NCBI RefSeq assembly: GCF_002157835.1
Contig: NZ_CP020809.1
Span: forward strand, 1,426,001-1,490,000
Length of the DNA stretch: 64,000 bases
DNA from: Mycobacterium dioxanotrophicus
Lineage (GTDB): Bacteria; Actinomycetota; Actinomycetes; Mycobacteriales; Mycobacteriaceae
Reading direction: 5' to 3'
A program made the position numbers and the translations under genes. A model generated the notes under the pieces. It saw only the letters and a list, made by a program, of their open reading frames with translations, was not told where the DNA came from and did no database searches. Shown one piece after another: positions 27,241 through 35,238 of the stretch (the stretch's first letter is position 1; the number at the start of each line of letters is the position of its first letter).

Positions 27241-27831
27241 ATGAGTACTGTCAGCGAGCTCGACCAGCTGCTGCGCGAGCGTTTCGATATCACCCGTGAC
27301 GAGTTCGTAGCGGCCCTTAGAATGCTGCCCTCAGTGCGCCCCTGGGCAACCTCCCTCACCGAGGAAGAAGCCCAGCTGCTCGACGACGCCGACTTTGGTG
27401 AAGACGCCGAGGCCTACGTTGCTGCTGGCGCCGAAATCGCAGGCCACGCGGGACGGCTCGCAGTGACGGCACTCACCAGTGCTGAGGTCAAAACCGCGCT
27501 CGGTCTCAGCGACTCACGGGTCCGGCAGAAGCGGTTGGCCCGCGAACTGTGGGCGATCCCTGACGGTCAGACCTGGCTGTTCCCGATCTCCCAGTTCGAC
27601 AGCGACCCGAAGACGGGTCTGCCGTTCCGGCAGGTCCGCGGCCTGGCCGAAGTGTTCAAGTCGCTGCCCGAGGATCCGCATCCGGTAGCGGTCGACGGCT
27701 TTTTGCACACCCGGCAGCCCGAGCTCGAGCGCGACGGCCACGCGTTGGCCCCGCTGGATTGGCTGCGCGAGGGCGGCGATGTCACCAACGTCATCGCCGC
27801 CGCGCTGGCCTCTGACTGGTACGGCCGGTGA
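27241..27831 (+). CDS. Antitoxin of RES-domain toxin system (MbcA/Xre-type partner)
   Basis: 196 aa. The ATG has GGAG 6 nt upstream and follows the dyad operator. The centre (LTSAEVKTALGLSDSRVRQKR) looks like a helix-turn-helix DNA-binding segment. The C-terminal part (AEVFKSLP, then LAPLDWLREGGD and VIAAALASDWYGR) matches the toxin-binding end of antitoxins paired with RES toxins. It is longer than classical MbcA-type antitoxins, with an extra acidic N-terminal domain. The stop overlaps the toxin GTG (GTGA), so expression is coupled. Confidence 0.8.
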   Translation: MSTVSELDQLLRERFDITRDEFVAALRMLPSVRPWATSLTEEEAQLLDDADFGEDAEAYVAAGAEIAGHAGRLAVTALTSAEVKTALGLSDSRVRQKRLARELWAIPDGQTWLFPISQFDSDPKTGLPFRQVRGLAEVFKSLPEDPHPVAVDGFLHTRQPELERDGHALAPLDWLREGGDVTNVIAAALASDWYGR

Positions 27832-28463
27832 GCTCCGGCCCACCCACTGCAGCCCAGCTGCGCCGGATCGGCATCCGCAGCGAGGAATACCGCCTCATCG
27901 CCCCGGCCGACCTGTGGTGGCGTGTCCACCGCACGCAGGGCGCTCATGTGTTGGGGTGGGACATTTTTCGCACCTACGGACCGGTTCTGCGTTTCGACCC
28001 GCATCCTCCGCCGCGACGTGAGCATGCCGCCGGTGGGGTCTGGTACGGCGCCGCTTCCCCGCTGGGTGCGCTCGCCGAGGCATTCCAAGGTGACCGCACC
28101 ATCGATCGCTTCCGCCAGCTGCCCTATCTGACAGCGCTGCGGTTCACTCGCGAGCTGCGCCTGCTGGACGTGTCCGTGCGCAGTGCCGGATCGTGGGCCA
28201 CCCGTGCCGGCGGAACATACGCCTTGTCGACCGGCCCGCACTCCATCACACAACGCTGGGCGCGCCGCGTCGTCGAGGCCTTCCCCGACCTGGACGGTGT
28301 GCACTATGACAGCCGCTTCTCCGGTCAAGGGTGCATCGCTTTGTTCGCGCCGGCGATGCCCGCCATGCCGGCACGGCCGGTCCTGTCCCTGCCGCTAACG
28401 CATCCTGGGCTGACGACGCGGATCGCCGGCGCCGCGCAGCGCCTCGGATACCTGCTGATCTGA
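27828..28463 (+). CDS. RES-domain toxin (NAD+-phosphorylase-type)
   Basis: 211 aa. Conserved RES residues are visible: Arg32 in WWRVH, Glu84 in ALAEAFQGD and Ser162 in VHYDSRFSG. RES toxins such as M. tuberculosis MbcT and Pseudomonas Res consume NAD+, halting growth until the antitoxin blocks the active site. GTG start inside the antitoxin stop (4-bp overlap). No frame damage, so the pair is probably functional. Confidence 0.88.
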   Translation: MSSGPPTAAQLRRIGIRSEEYRLIAPADLWWRVHRTQGAHVLGWDIFRTYGPVLRFDPHPPPRREHAAGGVWYGAASPLGALAEAFQGDRTIDRFRQLPYLTALRFTRELRLLDVSVRSAGSWATRAGGTYALSTGPHSITQRWARRVVEAFPDLDGVHYDSRFSGQGCIALFAPAMPAMPARPVLSLPLTHPGLTTRIAGAAQRLGYLLI

Positions 28464-28531
28464 TGCGGGGGAGAGGGGGACTCGAACAACCTCATCATGA
28501 CGCGGGATACGTCAAGTTCGTGGGCTTGCCG

Positions 28532-28593
28532 CACCGAGATTCACACCAGGGACAAAACAATCGAGGAGTTTGTCCCTGGCGTGAGTCTCGGTG
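28532..28593. repeat. 25-bp imperfect inverted repeat
   Basis: Left arm 28532-28556 and right arm 28569-28593 pair with few mismatches (core CCAGGGACAAA / TTTGTCCCTGG) around a 12-base loop. It lies between the RES toxin stop and the NrtR remnant. No T-run follows either arm. Confidence 0.75.
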
Positions 28594-28812
28594 ACCAGCT
28601 TGGCGGCTCGACATCAAACTGGCTCAGCACTTCTGCTGGGCGACGCATTCACCCTGCGGGACCTGCGCCTGATCCATGAGGCCGTGGCGGGAGAACCGTT
28701 GCAGCGCGACACTTTTCGACGGGCGATGGAAGGGCACCTCGAAGCGACCGGCGATACCACGGCCGGCGGTCGAGGGCGCCCGGCCGAGTTGTTTCGCCGC
28801 GCGGCGATGTGA
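28585..28812 (+). pseudogene. NrtR-like regulator, C-terminal winged-helix remnant
   Basis: Only the last ~75 residues survive: LAARHQTGSALLLGDAFTLRDL, then HEAVAGEPLQRDTFRRAME and the terminal GRGRPAELFRR. This is the C-terminal winged helix of Nudix-related NrtR repressors of NAD metabolism. An in-frame TGA at 28582-28584 and absence of the Nudix-like domain upstream show a 5' deletion. The 25-bp inverted repeat marks the break. Confidence 0.7.
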
Positions 28813-28897
28813 GACCCGTGAGGGGTTTACGCGTCGCCGGCGTCGGCTACCCCCAGGGTTCGGCGCAAAACTCCCGAGGAAAGTGGGTGAAACAAGC

Positions 28898-29158
28898 ATG
28901 ACCTTCACATCTACCCGCATGACACTGGTGCTCGCCGGATCGGTAGCCGCAGTGGCCGTTGCACTTTCGCCCGGCGCCGGGGCGGACGAGCCCAACCAGT
29001 GCCAGAGCGGAGGAACTCCCGGTGGCGTGGCGGGTCCGCCAACGTGTGAGGTGACGCCGCCGGCCGTCACCGGAACCCCTGGGCCGATGCCGGGGCCGGA
29101 TATTCAGAACGGGCCATACGGACCGGCCGGGGAGCAGCCGCCGGTTGGCGGGCATTAG
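28898..29158 (+). CDS. Small secreted Gly/Pro-rich protein
   Basis: 86 aa. Classical signal peptide (MTLVLAGSVAAVAVALSPGAGA) with cleavage near residue 29. The mature part is short, Pro/Gly-rich, with two Cys that could form a disulfide (NQCQS, PTCEV). Typical of small exported mycobacterial proteins of unknown role. Upstream of and parallel to the MscS gene. Confidence 0.6.
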   Translation: MTFTSTRMTLVLAGSVAAVAVALSPGAGADEPNQCQSGGTPGGVAGPPTCEVTPPAVTGTPGPMPGPDIQNGPYGPAGEQPPVGGH

Positions 29159-29218
29159 TCCTGCCGGACCGCGGTCAGGGTTCGACTTCCGCGAAACTCC
29201 TTCCGTACGGTCGGAACC

Positions 29219-30178
29219 ATGAGTGTGTACAACGTGGCTTTCGAATGGACGGAAACCAATCGGCATTGGCTCATCGAGGTCCCCATCCGCATCGCGGCGT
29301 ACATCGTCGTCGCACTGTTGGTGCGATTTTTGCTGCACCGCATGATCGATCGCGCGACCACCGGTAAAGCCCGCGAGGTCCGTAGCGGGGACATGGAAGT
29401 CGAGACCAAACGGCCACCACTGGTGCGCTATTTGCGTGACCGGGCATCAGCAGCAGGCGGCAGAGCGGCCGAACGGCGCCAGCAGCGCGCCCAGACCATC
29501 GGATCGGTCCTCAAATCGACCGTGTCGATCCTGCTGCTGATCTGGGTGGTGCTGGCGGTGCTCAGCACACTCGGCGTGAACATCGCGCCGTTCATCGCGT
29601 CCGCCGGCGTCGTCGGCCTCGCCATCGGCTTCGGCGCGCAGAACCTGGTCAAAGACTTCGTCACCGGCGTGTTCATGCTGCTGGAGGATCAGTACGGCGT
29701 CGGCGACACCGTGGACGTCGGGGACGTCACCGGTGAGGTGCAGAGCGTCGGCCTGCGGATCACCACGCTGCGCGACATCGACGGCACCCTCTGGTACGTC
29801 CGCAACGGCGAGATCTCTCGCGTCGGGAACATGAGCCAGGATTTTGCCGTCGCGCGGGTCGAGGTGCCGGTCGCACTGACCGCTGACGTCGACCGGGCCG
29901 AACAGGTCGCCCTCGACGCCGCGCACGAAGTCATCGCCGACCCGGCGATGGCCCACAAGGTGGTGGGTGAGCCGGAAATGCTTGGTGTGCAGGAGTTGTC
30001 AGCGGATCTGCTGAAACTGCGGATGACGGTGAAGACCAAGCCCAACGCGCAGTGGGCGGTGCAACGCAGACTGCGGCGAGCGGTGCTCCGTGCCTACGAC
30101 GAGCACGGTATCGACCTGCCCTACCCCCAGGGACGCATCCACGCCGTGGTCGGCGGGAAACCGGCCGAGGAAAACTAG
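29219..30178 (+). CDS. MscS-family mechanosensitive ion channel
   Basis: 319 aa. An N-terminal TM helix, then a hydrophobic pair with the MscS pore-lining signature ASAGVVGLAIGFGAQNLVKDF (about residues 123-143). The beta-domain follows (QYGVGDTVDVGDVTGEV, LRDIDGTLWYVRNGEI), then the C-terminal alpha/beta domain. Releases solutes on hypo-osmotic shock. A charged loop replaces the middle TM arrangement of long MscS forms. Intact. Confidence 0.92.
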   Translation: MSVYNVAFEWTETNRHWLIEVPIRIAAYIVVALLVRFLLHRMIDRATTGKAREVRSGDMEVETKRPPLVRYLRDRASAAGGRAAERRQQRAQTIGSVLKSTVSILLLIWVVLAVLSTLGVNIAPFIASAGVVGLAIGFGAQNLVKDFVTGVFMLLEDQYGVGDTVDVGDVTGEVQSVGLRITTLRDIDGTLWYVRNGEISRVGNMSQDFAVARVEVPVALTADVDRAEQVALDAAHEVIADPAMAHKVVGEPEMLGVQELSADLLKLRMTVKTKPNAQWAVQRRLRRAVLRAYDEHGIDLPYPQGRIHAVVGGKPAEEN

Positions 30179-30222
30179 TTGTCGGAGGTCTCTGTCATTC
30201 TGTTCGGCTCGCGTGTGCGGGC
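30179..30222. repeat. Dispersed leader motif, copy 2
   Basis: Near-identical to 17892-17935 over about 44 bp, starting TTGTCGGAGG. It directly follows the MscS stop and precedes the LuxR-type HTH gene. TGTTCGG (30200-30206) and CCGAACA (30225-30231) could also form a stem here. Confidence 0.6.
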
Positions 30223-30251
30223 TGTCCGAACAGAAAGATGGAGACGTTCCG

Positions 30252-30497
30252 ATGAACACCGGCCACTGCACGCGCGTCGAGCTTTCTACGCGTGAGCGCG
30301 AGATTCTGATTGCCTGGCTGAGAACGGAAAGCAAAGCCGCTGTGGGCCGGGCGCTGTTCATCGCGCCCGGCACCGTTGCGACGTATCTGCAGCGGGTGCG
30401 CGCGAAGTACGAGCGCGCGGGACGGCCCGCACCCACCAAGGCGGCCCTGGCGGCTCGGGCCATCCAGGACGGCTACATCGCGCTCGACGACCTGTAA
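30252..30497 (+). CDS. Stand-alone LuxR-type HTH protein
   Basis: 81 aa. The whole protein is a LuxR/GerE-like DNA-binding domain: LSTREREILIAWLR, then a recognition helix around VGRALFIAPGTVATYLQRVRAKY. No sensor domain. GGAG lies about 9 nt before the ATG. Its 3' end overlaps the converging metallophosphoesterase gene by 25 bp. Confidence 0.75.
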   Translation: MNTGHCTRVELSTREREILIAWLRTESKAAVGRALFIAPGTVATYLQRVRAKYERAGRPAPTKAALAARAIQDGYIALDDL

Positions 30498-31447
30498 TGG
30501 TCAGGGCGGATGTGCTTTTCGCCGGACCAGCGGTACGCCGTCAGGGCGCCGCCCTTGACGGCGCTGAAGTCGACGCATGCGGTGTAGTCGGTCCAGTCCT
30601 GCCGATGCTTGGGCGTGCCCTGCCGCCAGTAATGGCCGTAGAACACCGGGACTGTCCCCGTGTAGAGATGGGACAGGGTGCCTGCTATCTCCAACTCGGG
30701 CAACGGCGGGTAGGGCTCGCCGGCTTCTGTGGTGAAATTGCCGCCCATTTCGGCGATGTCGCGCAAGGTGCGGGCCTCGCCGTTCCACCACTGCATGCGG
30801 GCGTTCTCCCGCGGGTGCCCGTCCTTGTCGCGGTACGGAGGTTGGTCGTGCTTGACCAGTCTGATCTCGGGGCCCTTGAGCAGCGTCTCGACCGCCGTGA
30901 ACAACGGATTGTTCTCGTCGCTCGCTGCCACGAGGTGGCTCACGTCTGCGAACGGCGTGCTCGAGCCACACTGCTGCTCGACGATTCTCATCGAGTCCTC
31001 GTGCCAGCAGGCATGCACGACCCGCAGGCCACCGAGGTCGAGCCACATCGGAATCGTCGTGAACCACTTCAGGTATCGGCGGCGATCGTCGCCGGTGACC
31101 TGGTCGAGAAACGCCCGGTGCTGGTCGGTGTTCTTCTCGGTGTGCGGACGCAGGAATGTACTGCTGCCAGGCGGCCATTCGGTGTCGTAGGCCAGCGCGT
31201 TGAACTCGTGATTGCCCATGACGATCCTTGCGCTACCGGCATCGACCATGGATTTGACGATGTGCAGCACTTTGAGTTGTTCGTCGCCGCGGTCGATCAG
31301 GTCGCCCACGAAGATGGCCTGGCGCTCCGGGTGGCGGTATTCGTCTGTGCCGTCGGCTTTTTGGTAGCCGAGTGCGACCAGCAAGGCTTCGAGTTGGGTG
31401 GCGCATCCGTGGACGTCGCCGATGATGTCGTACCCACGCACCGTCAT
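30473..31447 (-). CDS. Calcineurin-like metallophosphoesterase (Ap4A hydrolase/PrpA-like)
   Basis: 324 aa from an ATG at 31447 with GGAG 8 nt upstream. Metal-binding motifs are in order: DIIGDVHGC (DxH), FVGDLIDRGD (GDxxDRG), MGNHEFNAL (GNHE), VVHACWHE and a late FYGHYW (GHxx). These define the bis(5'-nucleosyl)-tetraphosphatase/Ser-Thr phosphatase family. The substrate is unknown; dinucleoside polyphosphates or phosphoproteins are likely. Monocistronic. Confidence 0.85.
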   Translation of the reverse strand: MTVRGYDIIGDVHGCATQLEALLVALGYQKADGTDEYRHPERQAIFVGDLIDRGDEQLKVLHIVKSMVDAGSARIVMGNHEFNALAYDTEWPPGSSTFLRPHTEKNTDQHRAFLDQVTGDDRRRYLKWFTTIPMWLDLGGLRVVHACWHEDSMRIVEQQCGSSTPFADVSHLVAASDENNPLFTAVETLLKGPEIRLVKHDQPPYRDKDGHPRENARMQWWNGEARTLRDIAEMGGNFTTEAGEPYPPLPELEIAGTLSHLYTGTVPVFYGHYWRQGTPKHRQDWTDYTACVDFSAVKGGALTAYRWSGEKHIRPDHYRSSSAM

Positions 31448-31523
31448 CTCATGGCTCCATCTTCTCGACACAGCCAAGAATAGCGATCTGCTCCGACGGG
31501 TCCTCGGGAGTTGTGTGGAGGAG

Positions 31524-31546
31524 CATCGTCAAAATCCTTGACGATG
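31524..31546. promoter_or_regulatory. 9-bp perfect inverted repeat upstream of the phosphoesterase gene
   Basis: CATCGTCAA / TTGACGATG with a 5-base loop, 77 bp upstream of the minus-strand phosphoesterase start. Could be an operator or part of a decayed element; leader-motif copy 3 follows at 31570. Confidence 0.35.
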
Positions 31547-31569
31547 TTTGCGTCGAGTGTGCCGGCAAC

Positions 31570-31600
31570 TTGTCGGTGGTCGGTGTCATTCTGGTATATC
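31570..31600. repeat. Dispersed leader motif, copy 3 (short)
   Basis: TTGTCGGTGGTCGGTGTCAT followed by TCTGG; it shares the first ~24 bases with copies at 17892 and 30179, then diverges. No gene follows on the plus strand. Confidence 0.5.
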
Positions 31601-31650
31601 CGCGCGGAGTCCACGGCCGGTATCCGCCACCGGAGTCGTTGTGAGACAGC

Positions 31651-34161
31651 TCATTCCAAGCCGAGCGCGAGACGCAGACGGCCGACGTCCATTCCGCCGC
31701 GCGCGGCGCCGTCGACAGGAAAACTGTCGAGCAGTTTGATCAGGTCACCCCGCCGAGTGGGATCGTCGGCCGCCTGCCGCGGTGTGTGTCCGTTGAGCGC
31801 GGGAATAGGCTGGTCGAGCCATTTTGTCTCGTAGTCGCGGATGAAGTCCTCAAGGGCCGCAGCGACTTCCGGACTATCAGCATCCTGGGCAGGCATGTGT
31901 GCAGCCAGTGCGGCGACGTCGTCAAAGTCGTCGAGCGGGCGGCGAACCTCCTCGACAACCTGCAGTTCTGGGTCCAGCTGTTTGAGGGCTGCCAGCACCC
32001 GGGCCATTCGCCGCTCGCTGTTGGTGTCCACCGTCAGCATCTCGCCATCGAGGGTGAGGCTGGCGCCGATTCGGTTCATGCCGTGAGTGGTGATGTGCTC
32101 GTACCACTGCGGCAGGTCCTGGTCTGCGGACCGGTGATAGCGGTCGTCAAGCGCGGTTTGGAGGCCGGCGACATCATCGGCCTTCACGGTGGCCCTGCAC
32201 ATGACGATGGGATCGCCGTCGGTGTTGACCATCGTCGGTGGCGCGAAGCGGCGGCTCAGGAACGCGACCAGCTCAGTTGGGTCGGGCTCGGCGTCGAGCA
32301 GTTCGATCAAGGCGTCGCGCTCATGCAGCGCCACCGGTTCCATGCCACCGAAGAGCTGCATCGTGTCGCCCGCCGGGAGAACGCGCGCGCAGATCAACTG
32401 CCCGGCTTTCAACTGACGGCTACCCGATTTCTCCTGCACCTCGTGGGTGTCGCCGGTGCGTAGGTCGCGCACGGTAAAGCCGAGTCCCCGGTTCACGTGC
32501 TCGACTTCGAAGACCGAGCGGTCCACCAGTAACCACTGCTCGGCCAACGACCGTTCGTCGTCGGGCAGCAACGCCCCACGCACAGCCAGGAACTCCTCGA
32601 AAGCCCCGCCCTCGAAAAGTACCGCGTCCATTACCAGCGGATCTCCCAGTGCCGCAAGGATTTCACCGCTGCCTTCGGAGTATCGGCTGCGCTCGTACGC
32701 CACCTCATCGAGCATGTCATCCCAACCGCTCAGCACTGTGTGCTGGGCGGCCTTCGAGTACAGCCAGCCGGCCCGTTCGGCCAGCGACAGCGGCTCGTGG
32801 CCCAGGTGACATTTCTTGTATTTGCGGCCCGACCCGCACCAGCAGGTGTCGTTGCGGCCAAGGTCGTTTCGCGGCTGCGCCAGGTGCCGCTCGAGCAGCG
32901 CAAGCATCGCGTCGTCGGGTTCCGCGTCGGCGCGTCGCAGCAGTGACAACCCGCGTTCGGCGTCGCCGCGATCGGATGCGAAGCGCGCCAAATCGAATAG
33001 CACTGGCGCCCAGTCGGTATTCATCGACTCGGCGGCCAGCAGCTCGCGCTCGGCGCCTTCCACGTCGCCCAAGCGTTCGAGCGACACCGCGCGCAGCCAG
33101 CGGCACGCCACCTGCGCGCTACGCGGTACCTTCGGTTCCAGGCTCTCGGCCAGCATCCCCAGCCCGGCTGCGCCCGCACGACCGGTGCCGGCCGTTTCGC
33201 TCGCCAAGACCTCGGCCAGCTCTGGTTCGGCTAGAACCGCACCGAGCTCGCCTGACACGTCGGTGAAATCCGCAACCCAGGGCGACCCTTCGAACTCCTC
33301 GGGTGACTGCAGCTCCTCGTCAGGGTCGGCGGCGACCAGGGTCGAATACTGCCGGTGCATCGTGAGCAGCGTGGTCAAGGCCAGTGTCTCTTCAGGGGCG
33401 AGGTCGTGCAGGAACGCCAGGTGTTCGCAATCGCGTTCAAAATCCCAAGCACCGAAATTGAAGTCCGCCGGGGCGAGCAAATCTGCGCGACGCTTCAGAC
33501 CCTGCGCGTCGATGATTTCGCCCAGCGGCAAAAGCGGATCCGTGAAGAGCGTGCGATCCTGCTGGCACAGTGTCCACACCGCGCCGGCCAGGTCGACGGG
33601 AGGGTCGTTGAGCAGCGCCGCCAGCCGCTCGCCGACCGGCGCCTCCGCCGGCGCGTCGACTCGCTCGACCGCGAGCCCTTGCTCGGTCAGCCGAACTCCG
33701 ACCAATTCGCCCTGCGAGACACCGAGTTGGCTGAGCGTGCCGGCGGACAGCAACAGGGCTCCGTTGCGATCGACCGCTTCGGACGGAATGCCACGCTCGC
33801 CGAGGGCGCGCGCATCGAGGAGAGGCGACACCACGACGGCAGGCGTCGCGTCGGTGAACGTGGCGTCCGGAGTTGCGAGAACGGGTTCCAGGTCCGGGGC
33901 GACGATCAAGATGTCATGGGTAAGCTCGTCCGCCGTCACCCGGCGTGTCAACACCCGACCATCCAGCACGGTTGGGAGCCACACCCATCGCTCATCGACC
34001 AAGTGGCCTATTACATCGCCGACGTCGTCGAGCAACTCCTCGAATTCGAGGTAGGTTGCGCCCGCCTCCTGTGCCCGTCGCAGGAGCTCGTCCTCGGATA
34101 GCGGACCATGCGCCGTCAGGATCTGCTCAACGGCCCCAATGGGATCAAATTCGTCCGCCAT
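31651..34161 (-). CDS. SEC-C motif protein with helical repeats
   Basis: 836 aa. The centre holds a SEC-C zinc motif, RNDTCWCGSGRKYKKCH (about residues 434-452; CxC-x8-CH ligands), the module found at the end of SecA and in many bacterial proteins. TPR-like helices precede it (WLRAVSLERLGDVEGAERELL). The rest is acidic, with no catalytic motif recognised. It starts 9 bp after the DUF2293 gene stop, in a likely prfC-DUF2293-SEC-C operon. Function unknown; conserved-type mycobacterial protein. Confidence 0.8.
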   Translation of the reverse strand: MADEFDPIGAVEQILTAHGPLSEDELLRRAQEAGATYLEFEELLDDVGDVIGHLVDERWVWLPTVLDGRVLTRRVTADELTHDILIVAPDLEPVLATPDATFTDATPAVVVSPLLDARALGERGIPSEAVDRNGALLLSAGTLSQLGVSQGELVGVRLTEQGLAVERVDAPAEAPVGERLAALLNDPPVDLAGAVWTLCQQDRTLFTDPLLPLGEIIDAQGLKRRADLLAPADFNFGAWDFERDCEHLAFLHDLAPEETLALTTLLTMHRQYSTLVAADPDEELQSPEEFEGSPWVADFTDVSGELGAVLAEPELAEVLASETAGTGRAGAAGLGMLAESLEPKVPRSAQVACRWLRAVSLERLGDVEGAERELLAAESMNTDWAPVLFDLARFASDRGDAERGLSLLRRADAEPDDAMLALLERHLAQPRNDLGRNDTCWCGSGRKYKKCHLGHEPLSLAERAGWLYSKAAQHTVLSGWDDMLDEVAYERSRYSEGSGEILAALGDPLVMDAVLFEGGAFEEFLAVRGALLPDDERSLAEQWLLVDRSVFEVEHVNRGLGFTVRDLRTGDTHEVQEKSGSRQLKAGQLICARVLPAGDTMQLFGGMEPVALHERDALIELLDAEPDPTELVAFLSRRFAPPTMVNTDGDPIVMCRATVKADDVAGLQTALDDRYHRSADQDLPQWYEHITTHGMNRIGASLTLDGEMLTVDTNSERRMARVLAALKQLDPELQVVEEVRRPLDDFDDVAALAAHMPAQDADSPEVAAALEDFIRDYETKWLDQPIPALNGHTPRQAADDPTRRGDLIKLLDSFPVDGAARGGMDVGRLRLALGLE

Positions 34162-34170
34162 GAGGTCACC

Positions 34171-35208
34171 CTAGTCGGACCGCCAACTCTCTAGCACGGT
34201 CTCGATGTTGTGGTACACCCGATCCCGCGCGGATTGCCGGTCGGTGCCTGACATCAGCAATTTGTCGTAGGCGGTGTCTTCGTGGCGGACGGACGCCGCG
34301 ACGGCGAGCCGCACGGCGTCGGGGTCGAGCGCACGTCCGGCGGCGCTGCGTCCGACCCGGCCACTGCTGCGCGTTGCCGCGTGGCGGGCGATGGCCTCGG
34401 CACGGTCTGAGGGGCAGCGCGGGAACTGGGTGAGGATCGCCTCGGCGAACTTGGCCTGGAACTGTACGTCGTCGTCGGCCCGCCGTGCCTGGTCGCGCTC
34501 CCGGCGGCGGGCGCGGATCTCGGCATCGGACAGGCACTCGCGTTCGGCCTGTTCGATTGCCGCGGGCTCCACCAGGATGCCCTGTCGCTCATAGCGTTTC
34601 CGAGACCTGCTCCAACGCACCACCACCGCCGAGAGCCCACTGGCTTTCTTTGCGCGTCGCGTCATCGCGGCATCGCCGGAGGGCAAAAACTCCAGATGCC
34701 CGAAGTCCGCGCAGTCCAGGCACAACGGGCCTGCATCCTCCATGAAGAGAAAGTCGCCGATTCCGCCGCACGACGTGCACGTCCAGTCCTTGACCGGCAT
34801 GATCACCAGGAGGTCCGGGGGCTTGCTTTGTCGTTCGATCGTGCGCTTGTCGAGATCCGGTGACACCCAATGTGTTCGGTACGCGCGTTCGCGCATGTCG
34901 TCATCGTCGGCACTGAAACGCAGCAGACGACGATCACGAGTCGCGGCGACGTAGTCGGTTTCTGACGCGTTCAGACCACGGCTGTGTGCCCACTGTTGGA
35001 ATGCCACCAACGCGGCCGCGACCTTCTTCGGGTTCGTCTGGATGGCGCTCTCCAGCGAATCGATGCTGCCCTGGCGCCATCGTTGGACGTGCGAGTCGGT
35101 CAACCAGCCCAACCGCAGGAGGACATCGATGGCACTGACGTAGCGCTGCGCCTTCAGGACGGCCTCGGCCGCCTGCTCGACACGCTGTTCGAGATTCGTC
35201 TGCGCCAT
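34171..35208 (-). CDS. DUF2293-domain protein
   Basis: 345 aa. A CxxC pair with CLDC (CTSCGGIGDFLFMEDAGPLC region) suggests a zinc ribbon near residue 140-165. The C-terminal ~90 residues (PDAVRLAVAASVRHEDTAYD, then MSGTDRQSARDRVYHNIETVL) are the DUF2293 region. Found widely in actinobacteria; role unknown. It follows prfC by 30 bp on the same strand. Confidence 0.75.
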   Translation of the reverse strand: MAQTNLEQRVEQAAEAVLKAQRYVSAIDVLLRLGWLTDSHVQRWRQGSIDSLESAIQTNPKKVAAALVAFQQWAHSRGLNASETDYVAATRDRRLLRFSADDDDMRERAYRTHWVSPDLDKRTIERQSKPPDLLVIMPVKDWTCTSCGGIGDFLFMEDAGPLCLDCADFGHLEFLPSGDAAMTRRAKKASGLSAVVVRWSRSRKRYERQGILVEPAAIEQAERECLSDAEIRARRRERDQARRADDDVQFQAKFAEAILTQFPRCPSDRAEAIARHAATRSSGRVGRSAAGRALDPDAVRLAVAASVRHEDTAYDKLLMSGTDRQSARDRVYHNIETVLESWRSD

Positions 35209-35238
35209 ATCAGGCGAGCGTAACGCAGAAGGGTCTGG

